Origin: Stichopus chloronotus
Taxonomy: Eukaryota > Echinodermata > Holothuroidea > Aspidochirotida > Stichopodidae
NCBI GenBank assembly: GCA_021234535.1
Contig: CM037843.1
Location: forward strand, 18,693,911 to 18,757,910
Direction: 5' to 3'
Length of the DNA: 64,000 nt
The notes under the pieces are model-generated. The model worked only from the letters and a program-made list of their open reading frames with translations, was not told where the DNA came from and made no database searches. Shown here piece after piece: positions 24,101-39,100 of this stretch. How positions within the stretch are numbered: the stretch's first letter is position 1; every line of letters starts with the position of its first letter. The position numbers were made by a program, and so were the translations under genes.

Positions 24101-27100
24101 ACATGAAAGATCCTAACTGCACAATTGTTTAAGAACTTTCGATGTTTATACACAATGAAGAAAATACCTGAATCACCCATAACACGCTTTTCTGGGCACT
24201 CAAAGGATCCACATTGACGGGGCATGCGGATATGAGGAATACTCTGACGCTCACACGTTTTCTGGGAGTACTTCTGATGCAAGCGTGATATTTAGGCACA
24301 TGTGTATGCGCATGCAGGTACTTGTGCCGTTTGACGCTTATGCGGAGTATTGCAGTACTACATAATTAAGTAACTTGAATATTCAGCACTTCTATCCACA
24401 ACAAGCAATCTGAATCACTGATGAAATATACAGCTCAGCGTAATTCGGGAGAATGTTTATACATGTAAAATGATAGGGATGATATTTGCAACTCCGTGGA
24501 TTGCCTACTTGTTCATTAGTTGCAGATAAGAGGATCTCACTACTTCAAAGCCACCACAAATCATTAAAACTGTATAAGGAAATAACTCACTAAAATTCTA
24601 GTAAACAGAATGATGAGATAAATGTATATCATTGAAGTTGACTTGTATGCTTCATTTCTGCTATACTGTACTCCTGCTTCAGTGAATGCAATCAACAACT
24701 ACATTTATTCACATCCAAACGCATGGCTTTTCCAAAGAAGCCTAAATGAGAAAATACAAGCCAAAAACTATTGTACTGACCATCTGAATGATGAAACCAG
24801 AAGTAACGTTCCGCATGGTTGAGCAGATTACCCCCTGGTACACCTCCATCCATCCACTGCTGAACATCACCTCCATCTGTGTCTGACTGCAGGCTTGTTG
24901 CATTGATGGGGGATAAGAGATCCATAACTTGCTTCAAAATAGCCATTGTAGCATTATTACCTGGTAAGCAGAAAATCTCATCTTAATGTAAAATGGCATT
25001 TAAGTAAGTCGTGAGGGTGAAACCCAAGAGATGAACAAAGAACATGCAAAATAAGGATGAAATGAGCGGAAAAAAATGGCATTTGTCCTTCAACTCAGCT
25101 AAACTCTGAAAGAAACCAAACCCAAAACACAAGTGTCTACTACACACCCTTTTATGCAGCAATAAATTGCAAACAACATCACTGCAGAGCATCAGGGTTT
25201 GAAAACCTTGCTAAATTTCCTGCAAACACAATAGAAAATCTACTGACTTCCCGCTGACATTTGTGCAGCCCTACAACGAGAACACAAAGTGTGCGAGCAA
25301 ATTGACCTGGTGTCCGGGGCCTGCCTTAGGGCCCCGGCAGGGTCAAGGGGGTGGAGCCCCTTGTGGGGGTCGATTTGGGGGTAAAAGGGGTAAAATTGTT
25401 GCAGCTGAGGGCAAAAAATATAACCAACACCCATACAATATTTGAAAAATCAATCACGAAAGCTTAATGTTAGGCTATTTGCACAGTTGCATTATAACTT
25501 TTTACATGTGAGAATAAGTGTCACTTGAAAAATGTCAAAGACGAGTGAAACTTGAGTCCGATAAAAGGCTATATAAATACGCAATAGGCCTAGAATAATT
25601 GTCCCGATTGTGGCGTTCTTCACTAATAAACTAGGCGTCAATCTCATGTCAAATAATAAAACAAATTTTTTGTGTGGTGACATTGAACAGAATCATAGAC
25701 CACATTACAAACTGTCCACTATTTGCACTACAAGCTCTGTGTGTTTGACTTAAAAAATCCTGGCATTTTTCCAAGAAAAGTTTTTAACTGCAAAACTGTC
25801 AACAACCAACTCAAAATGGTAATGTCTGTATCGGTCGTGAAATAGCTCTAGAGTAGGCTATAAACAAACATTCAACAGTTGTTCAAACATTCATTTATAG
25901 GGGTTGCTTTCTCTGCATTCACAAATATTGCCACTCGGATATTTCCTTAACCTTATCTTTCTCTTTGGTTGGCTCGCTTTTCTTTTTGAAACATCCATTT
26001 CTATTGTTTTTACACTTTGAATGTTGCCAATTTCCTCATTTATTTGAGGACTTGTAGTTTGGTATCTGGACGTTAACCCCAGTTTGACTCACACAAAACA
26101 CCTGTGACATTTAACACATTCATAACACTAAAACCCTGCTACCTGTTGCATCTACCACATTCGTACCTAACTTATTTATCCCTGATGAATGTGACTATTA
26201 ACAGGCAGTAGGAAGTTGTAGGAAAAAAAAAAATTAAAAACAAAAGTCATCTCCCCCATATTCTAAAGGTTTGATCACAGTAATTTCTTTACTTGTAACA
26301 TTATGTTTTCTGGAAAGTTACTTTGCTCTACTACTGCATCTGCGTGTAAGACTGTAAACGTAAAGAAGGTACAGATGCCAAGCACTCATGTGTGGGCTCT
26401 GTATGCATCTTATGTATACATACATATGAAAGCACTCTGTTCACATTAGTTGCACAGAGAATCTGTTGTGCTGAGTTCAGAAAAAGAAAAAAACAAAAAA
26501 TTAAAACCAACAAAGATGAAATTGTGTGCAAGCACTGCGTGAATCATCTGCGTGCATGGGGGTCAGAGGGTATGTAGGGCGACTGACGCATGCCAAAAAG
26601 CACATGGGCGATAATTTCTGGTAACTGGCGTGGTCGCTGTGGAAATACTAGACTTCTTGGTTAGGCCCAGAGGCAACCTGCACTATTTGCCTCTGTGAGT
26701 ATTGTAAGCTATAATGACCAAAAGAGCTTCTTTTCAATATGTTTTCACAACATTTTTATTGTTCTCCCTCATTCACTGTGTTTCTCAGAAGATTTTGTTT
26801 TTTTCCCGATTTTTTCTTTCATTAAAGAAAAAAAAAAAAGAAGTCCATACATGGAAGATTTCCTTCGAGCGTTGCGGATTTCCCACCAACCAGGTTTGGA
26901 AGGTTTGCAAGGTTTCCCAATGCTGAATAGAATATTCATACATTCTTGAGTTAGTGGTAAATTTTGCATATCCATAATCGATTCAGATTACATTAATTTA
27001 CATTAATGTCTACTGAAGTCAACATCAAAATTGTGTGACTTCAAAGTTTAGATTTGAAACTTTGCGCAACATTTAGCATATACGAATCCCCTGTGGATGA

Positions 27101-30100
27101 AAGGATTAACGTGCTGTGCCTTCATTTATCTACAACAAAATTACTAACTACAAAAATAATTACAGAATGCTATACACTGAAACCAGAATGCACAAATGCA
27201 TTGCACTTTTGATGATCCCATTATGAACATTTTCCTGAGCCTGCCCATTATAGCATTAGAATGTGGCCCAAGCTACCTACGCTGTATATGAATTATGAGA
27301 TCTGTACAAGCTTACTTTTTTGAGATCATGTTGATCTCAATTTATGACCTTTAACCTCCACTAAAACCTAAAAGGTTCTTGTACTCAATGAGATAAACCT
27401 ACATACTGAATATGACATCTGTCAAAGCTTCCCTCGAGATATGTTTAGAAGAATTTCATGTGACATTGCTGACCTCAAATGACCTTTACCCCTCACCAAA
27501 GACAACAAAATTTTTGTATACTCATGAGATACGCTTGTACACTAAATATGAGATCAGTCTAAGCTTTCCTTCTTGAGGTAACATGATAACAAGTTTTTCA
27601 CAATTTGACTCCTGTTGACCCCAAATGACCTTTAACCTCCACCAAAAACAACAGGATCCTCTACTAAATGTGGTACACCTACATACTAAATATGAGATCT
27701 GTCCAAGTTTCCCTTCTTGAGATATCATGTTTACAATATGGTCACAATTTAACCTCTGTTGATCCCAAATGACCTTTGATCTCTACCAAAAATGATAGAG
27801 TTCTTTTACCTAATACGGTACATCTACATACCAAACAGGAGATCTGTCCAAGCTTCCCTTCCTGAGATATCGTGTTTACGCAGTTTTCACAATTTGACCC
27901 CTGTTGACCCCAGATGTCGTTTGACCATTGCAAAAAACAATAGGGTCCTCTCTCACATATGGTAAATCTACATACCAAGTAGGGATAGTATCCATGATTC
28001 CTGTATGGAGATATTGTGCACAAGGTTTTCACTATTTGACCTCTGCTGACCCCAGATGACCTTTGACTTCCACAAAAAACGCTTCCCCTCCATATGACAA
28101 ACCTACATACCAAGTTCGAAGAGTATCCATCGTTCCTATCTGGAGATATTGTGTGCACAAGGTTTTCAGTATTTGACCACACACACGTAAAGGTATATGT
28201 GTACACAGTAGGTGTGCATTGCAAACTGCATTATGTGAGAGAAGGTTAATGGAAGGACTACTGCTGTAACTTGGAAGAAATTGGCCCACTAGGGTGAACT
28301 TTTTGGTCACGGTATATGCATCAGCTGTTTCTATGTCAAATGAAAAGTATGGCTAAAAGATAAAACACTTTAGGACTAGGAGACCAATAATTCACTGAGT
28401 GAGCCAAGTTTCTCTCTACCATCAACTCCTGAGGTCCACTGAAAATTAGTATGGTTTCAATCAAACAGTTTTGAAGATATATTACTCATATCACAATATA
28501 AAACGCTGAATTTGTAGTTTTCAGCACATTCTCTTACCAACCTGTCTTCTGAAACAGTGAGACATATTTTTAGCCATATTCTAAAATTGCAGTAAGTGTT
28601 AAATAGCTGTGACGTTCATAGCTCTAACTAAATACAGTAAGTTGTATATGCACCAAGTTTTGACTGGTAAGTGGTGGGGGATATCATTTGAAGAGAATAT
28701 CTATTATCAGTTGTACAGGAAACACATGGTGTTATCACCTTTGTATTAAGAAACACAAAGAGAGCATATGATGTGATTTACTTTGTAATTGGAAAATTTT
28801 CTCATTTTTAGATGCAGCTTGACATGTAGTAGCACTGTTTTAAAGGGATTTGCCAATCCATAAAATTTCCAAAAAAATTAGGAATACATTAATTTCCTTC
28901 TTTATTGGTAAAAGTCATTATCTCAATAGCATGTTCAGTTCAGAAGTTTTGGATTTTCCAAGAAATATTTGTTTCAAAATGGTACATTCCAAATGGGAAG
29001 CTTGTGATGTCACCCATGCAAAACTACATGAATACCTTTTCTATTTCTTTCTATAGTATTGGATGTGCTAATCATTCAAAATGTAAAAAGAGACCAGTTT
29101 CATCAAAATCCATCAAACGCTGACAATTTAACAGGCAAATTTCAGTTATACACCTGCATCATGAATAAAAATTGTTCTGCATCCAACATTGTGACGTCCA
29201 GAGAGTGCCTTCACGATGTGTCTTATGTTATCCTTTGTTTATGTAACTGTTATTTCAAGGACAATCGAAAGTTGTATATGCCAAGAGGATATCATTTTGG
29301 AAGCCTGTATTTTTGGCTTTACAAATACTGATGTCACTAACAAATATGTGAGCCAGATGGTAAGTAATTAAGAATCAATACACATCATGCCAGGAATTTC
29401 CAATTAGCTCCTTTTTTAAAAAATTGCAACAGAGTTTATCCACGAATAAATAAGTGGTCAACCACAAGTTTCTGTGGACTCAGGGGCTATGCTGTAATAA
29501 CCCCATCCAACCATGTCATACTGTTCAGCACTATTAACGTATGTGCCTGTTTTCTGACTGCTGAGTTTGCAAGGGGAATGGTCATGGCTTCATTCTTCAT
29601 TCACTTGACAATAATGTTTCTTGTCATGTTTGCTAAAACAAACTTTAACTGAACTTACCAGAGTTTGATATGCCAGTAGGTGTAAATGTTCCACCGTCTG
29701 ATTCCATCACGAGATCATAGTTGCTGATATTTGACTGAGAGGAATAAAACAATAGATGCAATAAATTATATGAAAGGAATCCTGGAAACAAAACTACATG
29801 ATGATGGCTATGGGAACTTTTTCTTGCCATTGGTGTCTCCAGCTCCAACAGCCAAACTGGAGACAAAACGAAATTTACACATTTACGTATGTATACATTT
29901 ATAAGTATATGTAGAACCTCCATGTCCATAAAATCAGGGAAAACAAACCTATAGATGCATTTCATAAACAGCTGGAGAATTCATTCGCTTAATTGTGAAG
30001 ATCACTTTTTTTTTGATAATTGAAGACTGCTTTTGTTGTTGAATTGGTTGTTATCTGGCTACAGCAAATTTCATAGTCAGTATTTACTGATATATACTTC

Positions 30101-33100
30101 ATGATATGCATCGCCTCTCCTCCTACCCACGACCATTTCAGTTGGTTTTCTAATGAATCTTACATGGAACATGTTTCCTTTCCAAAGCTACGGTGTGCTA
30201 GCAATGATGGCAATGATGGCATCCTGCAAAGAGTTTATCAAGCAGGTTGCTGACATACCATGTGAGACATCCTTCCATTGTGCTGTATAATGCAAACTCA
30301 TTGCCAACAATCGCTACATGTTTTGCAAATCATTCTACACAAATTGAATAAAAACATTATTGATTCGTATGAAGGATAATTTTGAAACAATATATCTGGT
30401 ATTCTTTTACAAACTGTACAAATCTCAAAGGGTAGGACTTCTAAAACACTAATTGCTCACTGCCTCTAAACAGACCATGCTGCGGGAAGGCCAATAACCT
30501 CTTTCACAACATCTAAAAAGATCATATTACCCACAGTATTGCAAGATACAAGAGGCAAGTTTATAAAGTTAACTTAGATTCTGCAAGATCAAGGATGAAG
30601 TATCATGTCACACTTAATAAGTCAAGTGTTAATTCAAGTATTAAGTAATAAATCAAGTCATGTACTAAGTCACTTCATCAAGCCAGCTCCAACTCCTTTT
30701 GGGAACAACTTTCAAATCACCATGCCAAGGATTTCAAGTAAACTCACAAACCTTTGTAATATGATTATGGCAAAAGAAGTTTCATCTCACAACACTCACT
30801 GCTGCTTTAGCATTGGCACATGGACAAGAGTAAAATAAAAAACATGCAAGTGTACTGAAAGCCTAAGATAAGAAGGGGGTAATGATTGAAATGAAGCTGA
30901 TGAAATCCACCACTGACATTATTGTAATGTCAGAATCATCATGGTGAGTAGATTCATTATCACCAGGGGTAACAATTTTTCAACAGACTGTCAATTTTTA
31001 CTTTGTTCTTCTACATTGTCCTGAAATAACTTTCCACAAAAATACAACATAGCAGAACTTTTGGAACAATTTCAGTAACCTCCATTGGGTAATGCTGAAA
31101 GATATATCCGGATTGTAACACGAAATACCAGGAAAAACTTGACAATGTAGACAATAGAAACTTCCTGTCACTGGTGATGCGACTTCACAGTTTAGCAATG
31201 GGGCCCTGCTATAAATATATTTTACCTTGTGTTGTTCATAGTATTGCTGTGCCCCAACATGACCTTGTTCTTCTCCAGTCCAAAAGACTGCTCGCATGGT
31301 CCTTTTGGGTCGCAGACCAAGTTGCCTGATGACCGACAAAGCCTTCATGATTAGAAAAGTAGACAAACAACATTTATTGTAATTTAATATTCCATGACTT
31401 CACTGCTGTTATTGCATGTATTGCAACAGTGTCAGCTAAGGCTGTTCGGAAAACCGGTTTTGATTTGAAAACCGGTTAAAACCAGTTTTGTTTGATTCGA
31501 TTTTTGGAATTTTTGAGAAACCGAACAAGGTTACAAGGAAAAAACTGGTTAGTAACCTATCGTGATTTTTGTTCCGTTTCAAATTTTACTTTTGAAGAAC
31601 AGTTGTGCGAATTCTTAACTTAGTAAACGTAAGTTATGCATATGGTCAGAGGAGATTTTGGAAAAACCGGTTTTGATTTAAAAACCGGTTTTCACGGCCA
31701 TCAAAACCGGTTTCCAATTTTTTATTAACTGTCACAGCCTTAGTGTCAGCTAGTGTTTTCAGGGGTAACCCAGGTACCCGCAGAGCATTTTACTAGACAG
31801 ATCCAAAATTACCACATGGTTCCTTCATAAAAGGAAAAACAACTCAACCACAGTAAGAACACATTGTGTCAGATTGCCAAATTTTGCGGTGTATACACAG
31901 CAAATAGTTTACAACTAGATTTTCAATTAACTTCAAGAACAAAGAGGTCAGCTGTGCTGTAGGATATTGCATCTTGATATCTCATCACCTTAAAATACTG
32001 TGGATGTGGATTGCATAAAACACTCAACATATTTTTTAGTATGGAGAACTTAAACATTAGAAGTCAACCATACAATTACTCCATTTTATCAAAACATGTA
32101 GACTTTAGTGCTTAGTGCTGAATTATGCAAGCAAGGGAGAGCAAGTATTGTAGTCCTGACTTCAAGCTATCATATCATTTTTGGTGTCTCGTTCACAACA
32201 ATCTCTAATCCACTCCTTTTGACCAGCCACTCAGGTTTCTGATGGTGTCCTTCCAAATATGGTTGCTTAATGAAGCAAGTCAAATCACTGTGAGGTATGT
32301 TTACGGATGACGAGATATTATGTAACACAAATACTGGACCGGCATGTAATATTAATGATATCATTGTCCCCCACCAATATGTAGATATAGCTTTATACTA
32401 CACAATACAAAGCAAGACATATGCATGTTTTTGACTATGATATTATGTACACATATTCCCAAACATTCATGTAATATAAGGGTACCTATATGAGAGTGAG
32501 GTATGTTTGCAGATGACAAGAAATTGTATAACAGAGTGAATTACATATAACATCAATGATATCACGATATCTAACAACGTACCTATAGCTTAACATTACA
32601 ACATGCAAGCAAAATGCAACTTGTTCATGATATCAGTTTTTACCAAAATAGATAAACGAGAGGAGTACTCAAGAAACCGTGTAACATTAATCCCAAGGTA
32701 ATTTTAGGATAATATATCTCGCAAACAGCTAATCGTAGGGACCTAGTTTTCCCTGCATGCTATCAGGTTATCTAAAAAAAAAAAAATCAAAACGGTTGCA
32801 TTTACTTCTGTTTTCCCTGAGGATGTACATGTATATGGAATGAACGAATTCTCAGGACGTACGTGTATTACATACAGCACACGTTGAAGGCAGGGCTCCT
32901 TTGCCTTAACGCTTAGGATGCCGTCTACTATTTGTTCAACTTCATTTCGTCAGTGTGTGAGTAGCTACTGTGACGTCATTCTTGTTTATCTATTTTTATG
33001 GTATTTACACACATTCTCAGTTTTAAGAAGTTTTCTAAATTCTTGCACAGTACCTGCCAAGAGATAAATGCACCACCTCCGTCATCCATTGCACCTTGAC

Positions 33101-36100
33101 CCACATCCCAGCTGTCCAAATGGCCGGAGACTAAAACGACCTATTTACAAGAGGAAAACATGGCACAGTCATTATCAGCAATCTCACAAATAGTACCTCC
33201 AGATACACCCACTTGATTCTCAAGCAGTAATCTATTTCCGAGGCAATATGCCTTAATTGACTGAGTCTACACAGCTGTATTAGAAATTTATGTGACTCAC
33301 TGTAAAGTACAAACAGACCCTCTCTACACACATATTATAAAAAAAATTCACATCATGATATCGAGAAGAGTTAATATTCTGCAATGCACAAACCAATTGT
33401 CAATAATTATCTCACTTTGTCCTGTTCTTCATTGAGTATAGTGCTGCACTGTTGTATGAGGGTGGAGTGCTAATAACGTATGAGCTGCGTTTAACACTTT
33501 CACAGACAGTGTCCATTACTTGGACGACATCCTTTTCAGCCAAGTACATGAAGTGGAACATTGAAATTTTTATTACAGTACTAGTACATACGTGGCTGTG
33601 AAAGGGTTGAGCATCCAAAGTATGAATTGAACAGGAAAAAACTTTGAAATTGAACATCTGATGTAAGTGTATAGGCCCCTTTAATTTGCAAAATTATGTT
33701 ACCCTCCAATTACATATGTGCAGTTGCCACAATAAAATCTGACAGTTTCGCACAAACATGTGGTGCAGTTTCTGAAATTGACATCTCTAACCCTATTCCC
33801 CACCCCTCCCAAGCCCCTCAACCATCAAGTACGCAAAAAAAAACCCATACTGTAGCTCTAAATATGACGTAAAACACAAAAATCCATATTCATGATGTGT
33901 TTCTTTGTTTCTGTAATTGGCAGAAATAGTAGTGTGTTACTGTATACGCCTCCAAGCACACATCTTTCAGTCCACACAAATAATTTTTGGACAACTATGT
34001 AGAGCGCCACTACGAGATGACATGTATCAAGTGTTCTACCTTTCAGTGCAAAAAATTTTGACATATTTCTCTACCTATAAAATTGCAAATCACCACCAAC
34101 ACTAGATATATTTTTACTACGAATTAAGTATTATAGGCAGTCATGCATGTGTTATAACTTGAAGGCAAAACAAATTTTCATAATACTTAACAGTGAAGAC
34201 ACCATGTTACAATTTTACCTGTTCAGGGTACTTGCTTCCAATAATTTCAGCTACAGTGTTGCGTGATACTGCATCAGGCAGAGTTTGTGCCTCCAAAATT
34301 AGTTTAATGACAATCTTGGTCCCTAGAGTGAAACAAGGAAGATGTACTGATCATCAATTTGGAAATGATGATATAACCTTACTTTTAGCCATCAAGGAAT
34401 GCTTAAAAAGTAAGGAATTAAGACAACAGTAGTAAACAAAAGAAAACATAAACCAAAACTGTGAATGAAGAAATGCAAACGAAACATTCCACAAATCTCA
34501 CATGCACAAGAAGAGCATCAAAACTGCACATATTCAAAACTATATATTGGCATTATACATCAATAGATGTCTTCAATGTATATCATAGTCATGATTAAAC
34601 AGGGGTCTTTGAATCACTTTAAATACAAATAAACAGGTAATATTAACATTATGCATATTTAATTGTAACATGAACAGCAGGCTGAGCAGCATGCATATTA
34701 AGGGCAGGGAAAATTGCTCCTACCATTAGACATTAAAATGGGACAGTGTCTCTCAAGTAATCAGCTTTTCTTTTCATATCCAAGATGCATGGCCACTTCC
34801 TAGTGTCTTTTGACTCTAGACAGCACTATAGCAAGTTACAAACAGGAAAAGGCTCTAAAATTTACCCTGTGTTGCATCCTCCCATGCTTGAACAAGGTTT
34901 GCCGTTATTCCAACAACTTGGGGGAAAAAATAAAATCTACAGGTAGTGCCAATACTCAATCCTCTATTCTGTAGTCGATTACTCTGCCAGCTCTCCCTTG
35001 CCATCCTTCTCATTACTACCAGTAATCGACTACAGCGAGGACATCGTGTACTGGCACCTCATACCTCTAGCTGCCATCCTGGAGAGCATCTGAGCATCTT
35101 CCACTGCAATACAAGCCACAGGGATCTTCTTTACAGAATCAGAGTAAATCTGTAAAACAAGATGTGTGCTCCATTTGACACATATATATAAACTAGAGTG
35201 ATATCAGGGAACAATAAGTTAAGCCTAAACTCTGTAAGGCAAAAAGGAATTCTCATTTAATGAACTGTGCGACACAAACCCAATTGATATTTTAGGATAA
35301 CACTAACTCTCAAACAGTTAAACATTGAAATGCAGTTTTCCCTAAATATTATCAAGTTACCTCAAGAAATGAAAGGGTTGCACTTACTTTTGCTTAGTTT
35401 TCAACCCAAAGATTTAGTTAGATATCCAATGAATGAATTCTCTGGCAACACGACCATTATGTGCAGCAAAAGTTGAAGACAGAGCTGCTTTGACTTGCAC
35501 AGCAAGGAAGGCTCATACTGTTCAGCTTCATTTATTCAGTTTGTGATTAATTAGTCTGACATTATTCTAGTTCATCTATTTCTATGCATATATCTGATAT
35601 ATCTTAGATTATGGTCATGACAACAGCCTGTTCTGCTTATTCCATTCATTTGACAGAGTGAGAGGTTTAGCTCATCATGTAAATAGTATATAAACTTTTA
35701 TTGCATAAACTACAACTGTGACAGCCTCAACTTACAACATAAAAAACATTGCATGTTCTCAGGTTTTACATAAGTGCTTGGTTGATGATTTACTGTTTAC
35801 TTTTGGCGAGAGTAATTTGCTGTCATGAATGCATTAACTTTATTGTCAATGAAATACTTCTGAGATACCTGCATTCCTGTATGAGGGCTATGAATGGAGA
35901 ATGAAGCAACAGATCTGACCAATGCTGCAATTCCTCCAACTTTAGCAGTCTCTTCTGCAGCAAAATCTCTGTACTTTACGGACACACCATAATTGACCCA
36001 ACCTTGATCAAAAACCACGATCTTTCCTTTCGCCTACAAAATAAAACAAGGAAGAAAAAGATAGAAAAAGTCTTACAGTAAATATTTGAGATAACTGTGA

Positions 36101-39100
36101 TTAGCTGATTAGATTCCTTTGTACAACTGATACTTTCAGAAATACGCACACTATAACAGTTAGTAATACAGTAACCAGAAAGCCAAAAGGGCTTGTGATT
36201 CTAACACAGTCATTCTTGGCAGTAATCCAACTGTCTGTCATGGGCATGGCCATACCACCTATCGATAGATAACGAAGCTTACCCACTAAAGAACAATGAG
36301 TGGCTTTCTGAACGGTAATGTTCTACAGTAACTAGTAAATACATCCATTCAAACATGTATCCCAAATACTCAATCCAGCTTCAATCTTGTGCAACAGGTA
36401 AAACACATTACTCATTTTGCACAGTCTGCCCATATCTTCAACTCATGATCGATATTTTTCAAGTTATAAAGAAAACAATCTCAACAAATGTTTTCCGACG
36501 GTTCCGCCCCCTCCTATATCCTACGTGCAATATCAATCAGAGATAGCTTACACATGTAATATGCAAGCCGATCTGCAGAGTGGCAATTCATCATCAGCTT
36601 GCAAAAATTACTGTAGAACGTTTCTTCATTGATGAAGAGAAATCGTAAGAGATAAAAATCTCTTAAAAATAATTTCTTTACATGATACTTCACACTTTTG
36701 TGTCTATAGAGAAATTTGGTATAACAGCGGCACTATTCATAAGCCTGTTTCAAAGGATGTTTTCAAGTATTCAGGCTAACTTTACCCACTTACAGAAGCA
36801 ATGTTGCTTCTTCAATCCTTTTACACTGTAAGTCAATGGCACTATCTTGCACTTAAAGTGAACAAAAACACACATTTCAGGCCCATTGACATTGTTCTCC
36901 TGAAAACAGACTTGCTTCCAATTGTTCTCAAATTGTAGGAGGTAACATTAGTGCGTAAATTCCCATAGTAAAAGCAGTTCTCTCCAAATGTGGACAAATA
37001 AAAACAAGCTGGTAAGGGTCTTGCAGAACATGCCATGTACAAGAAGGGGTTTTAGCATTGTTTCTGTTTACAAAAGTTTTCAAGGCAGGTACCATTTTTA
37101 ATTGATCTTGATGAATACGTTTACCACACAAAGTAATAGATGCACTACACTACATTACAGCTGTCAATGTCACGAGCACGACAGGCTTTCCAGTGATAAT
37201 TTGGAAGTTGCACAATTAGCAGCAATAGGCACCTGGTGCAGTCTGGCCAACCAACATTCATAGTATGATATCATCAAGGGTACCTTTCTGGAAATATTAT
37301 TTTTACAATGTTCTAACAGTCTGACATCCAGTGACCTCAAATGACCTTTGGCCTCCACCAAAAACAATGAGGATCACTAACTCAATATGACCTACCCACA
37401 CACCAAATATGAGGTCAGTGAACATTACCCTTCTTGAGATATCATGTTGACAAGGTTTTGACAGTTTGACCTCTGATGCCCTCAAATGACCTTTGACCTC
37501 CACAAGAAGCGATACGGATCATCTACTTAGTACGACCAGCCCACACACCAAGTATAATGTCAGTCATGACTACCTTTCTTGAGATATCTTGTTTACAAAC
37601 AAAGTATTACATACACACATACACACACCCTCACATGATGTCACCATCGCATAGATTCCTTCAGCCTTGCGCAAGGAATCAAAAATGCTGCAATTGCAGG
37701 TGATCAGTCGCTGAGGGTATACAGAGCTACACAGGATGTGCGAGAAAGTGTTTTGTGTTCAGGGCTGAATATATTCCACAGTCTTATGGTCATAATGACA
37801 TAGTTATCACAATATAGTACAAGAACATTAAAGGGAAATATGGCGTTTAGTATATATCAACATGGCATACGAAGAAAATAGCTTTAATCATTATTAAACC
37901 ATTCAGTCACACCAATAAACACCTGCAATATCTTCATCTCCTCAAAACATTATGCATGTGGTGAGTAACGGAAGATGCATCATTTGAATTTTGAAAAGTT
38001 TGGGTGAACAAATTATTGTTGAGCAACAAATAACTGAATTTCTATCTATGAGAAACTCATTTCTTGAAAAGAAGGCTACAGTCCTTCCTTATTTTGAATA
38101 ATCTGTCATTCTACCTTTACAACCACTGGTTTTAAATCTATGGTTGTTTTCTGTCAAACAAATGCCTTACTTCCCTTCAAACAGTCTGATCACTTTTCAA
38201 AATCAACGCTAGGACACTTTATTTAATATTTACCTCTTTATAACTTAACCTTTATATGTTTCTGCACCTGATGAGGAAGAAGTGATTCTTCTAAAACATT
38301 TGTGACAACAATAGATTTAAAGAACATTTTTGTGTTGATTTGCTCTTTTATTTGGTTTCACATTTTGACCCCTGTGGAACCCAAATAGTCTATGAATTCC
38401 ACTAAAAACGATATTAAAGATTCTTGTACTCAATATGGTACACCTATGAACTACATATTAGATAATTAGAAGCTTCCCTTCTTGAGATATCCTGTTAACA
38501 AAGCAGGCACATACACTCACACATACACCGCCACATGATTGCAAAGGTTACGATTACCATCAAAAACCAAAAATGAACATTCTGACAAAAAATTACCTCA
38601 CTTGATCTGTTGTGAAGTTCATCAAAGGAATGGACCACCAAAACATCAGCTTGAATGCCTGAGGATATAACGAGAAAGATATTTCCCATTCAATTACCTG
38701 GAATACTTGGCCAAATTATATAACTGCAGTACAAAAAGTAGTTTAGAAATAGTTGAGGTTACAACCCAATACCTGTAAACATGCATGTAAGAATTACTCG
38801 TGATTTGTGGTAGTAAATATGAAAATTCTGTGTCACTTTAATTTTATGACAATCGTAATGGAAGTTCAGCGGAGATGAATGGTGTACAAAATGTCTTTGA
38901 ACAAGAATGAACAAAAAGTATGTGCAAATGTGTTTTCTGAAAGGATAAAATACCTGCAGGGGGTGTTCCAACACTGGCTCCCAAGCTAAGAAGTGCAATG
39001 TCATAAATTCTTGGTTCAATTAACGTAGCAGACTCCTTGCCTCTCACCCAGTGTGGTACCTACAGTACATGAGAAGATATAAAATGGCGTTTACAAAACA

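Noticed and set aside
27742..28224. 160-codon and overlapping 92-codon minus frames
   Set aside because: They are read-through of DR1 repeat monomers; the apparent repeated peptides come from the tandem DNA.
34860..34935. Possible additional CPQ exon between exons 8 and 9
   Set aside because: Exons 8 and 9 join in phase (phase 1) and match the family continuously, so no extra exon is needed.
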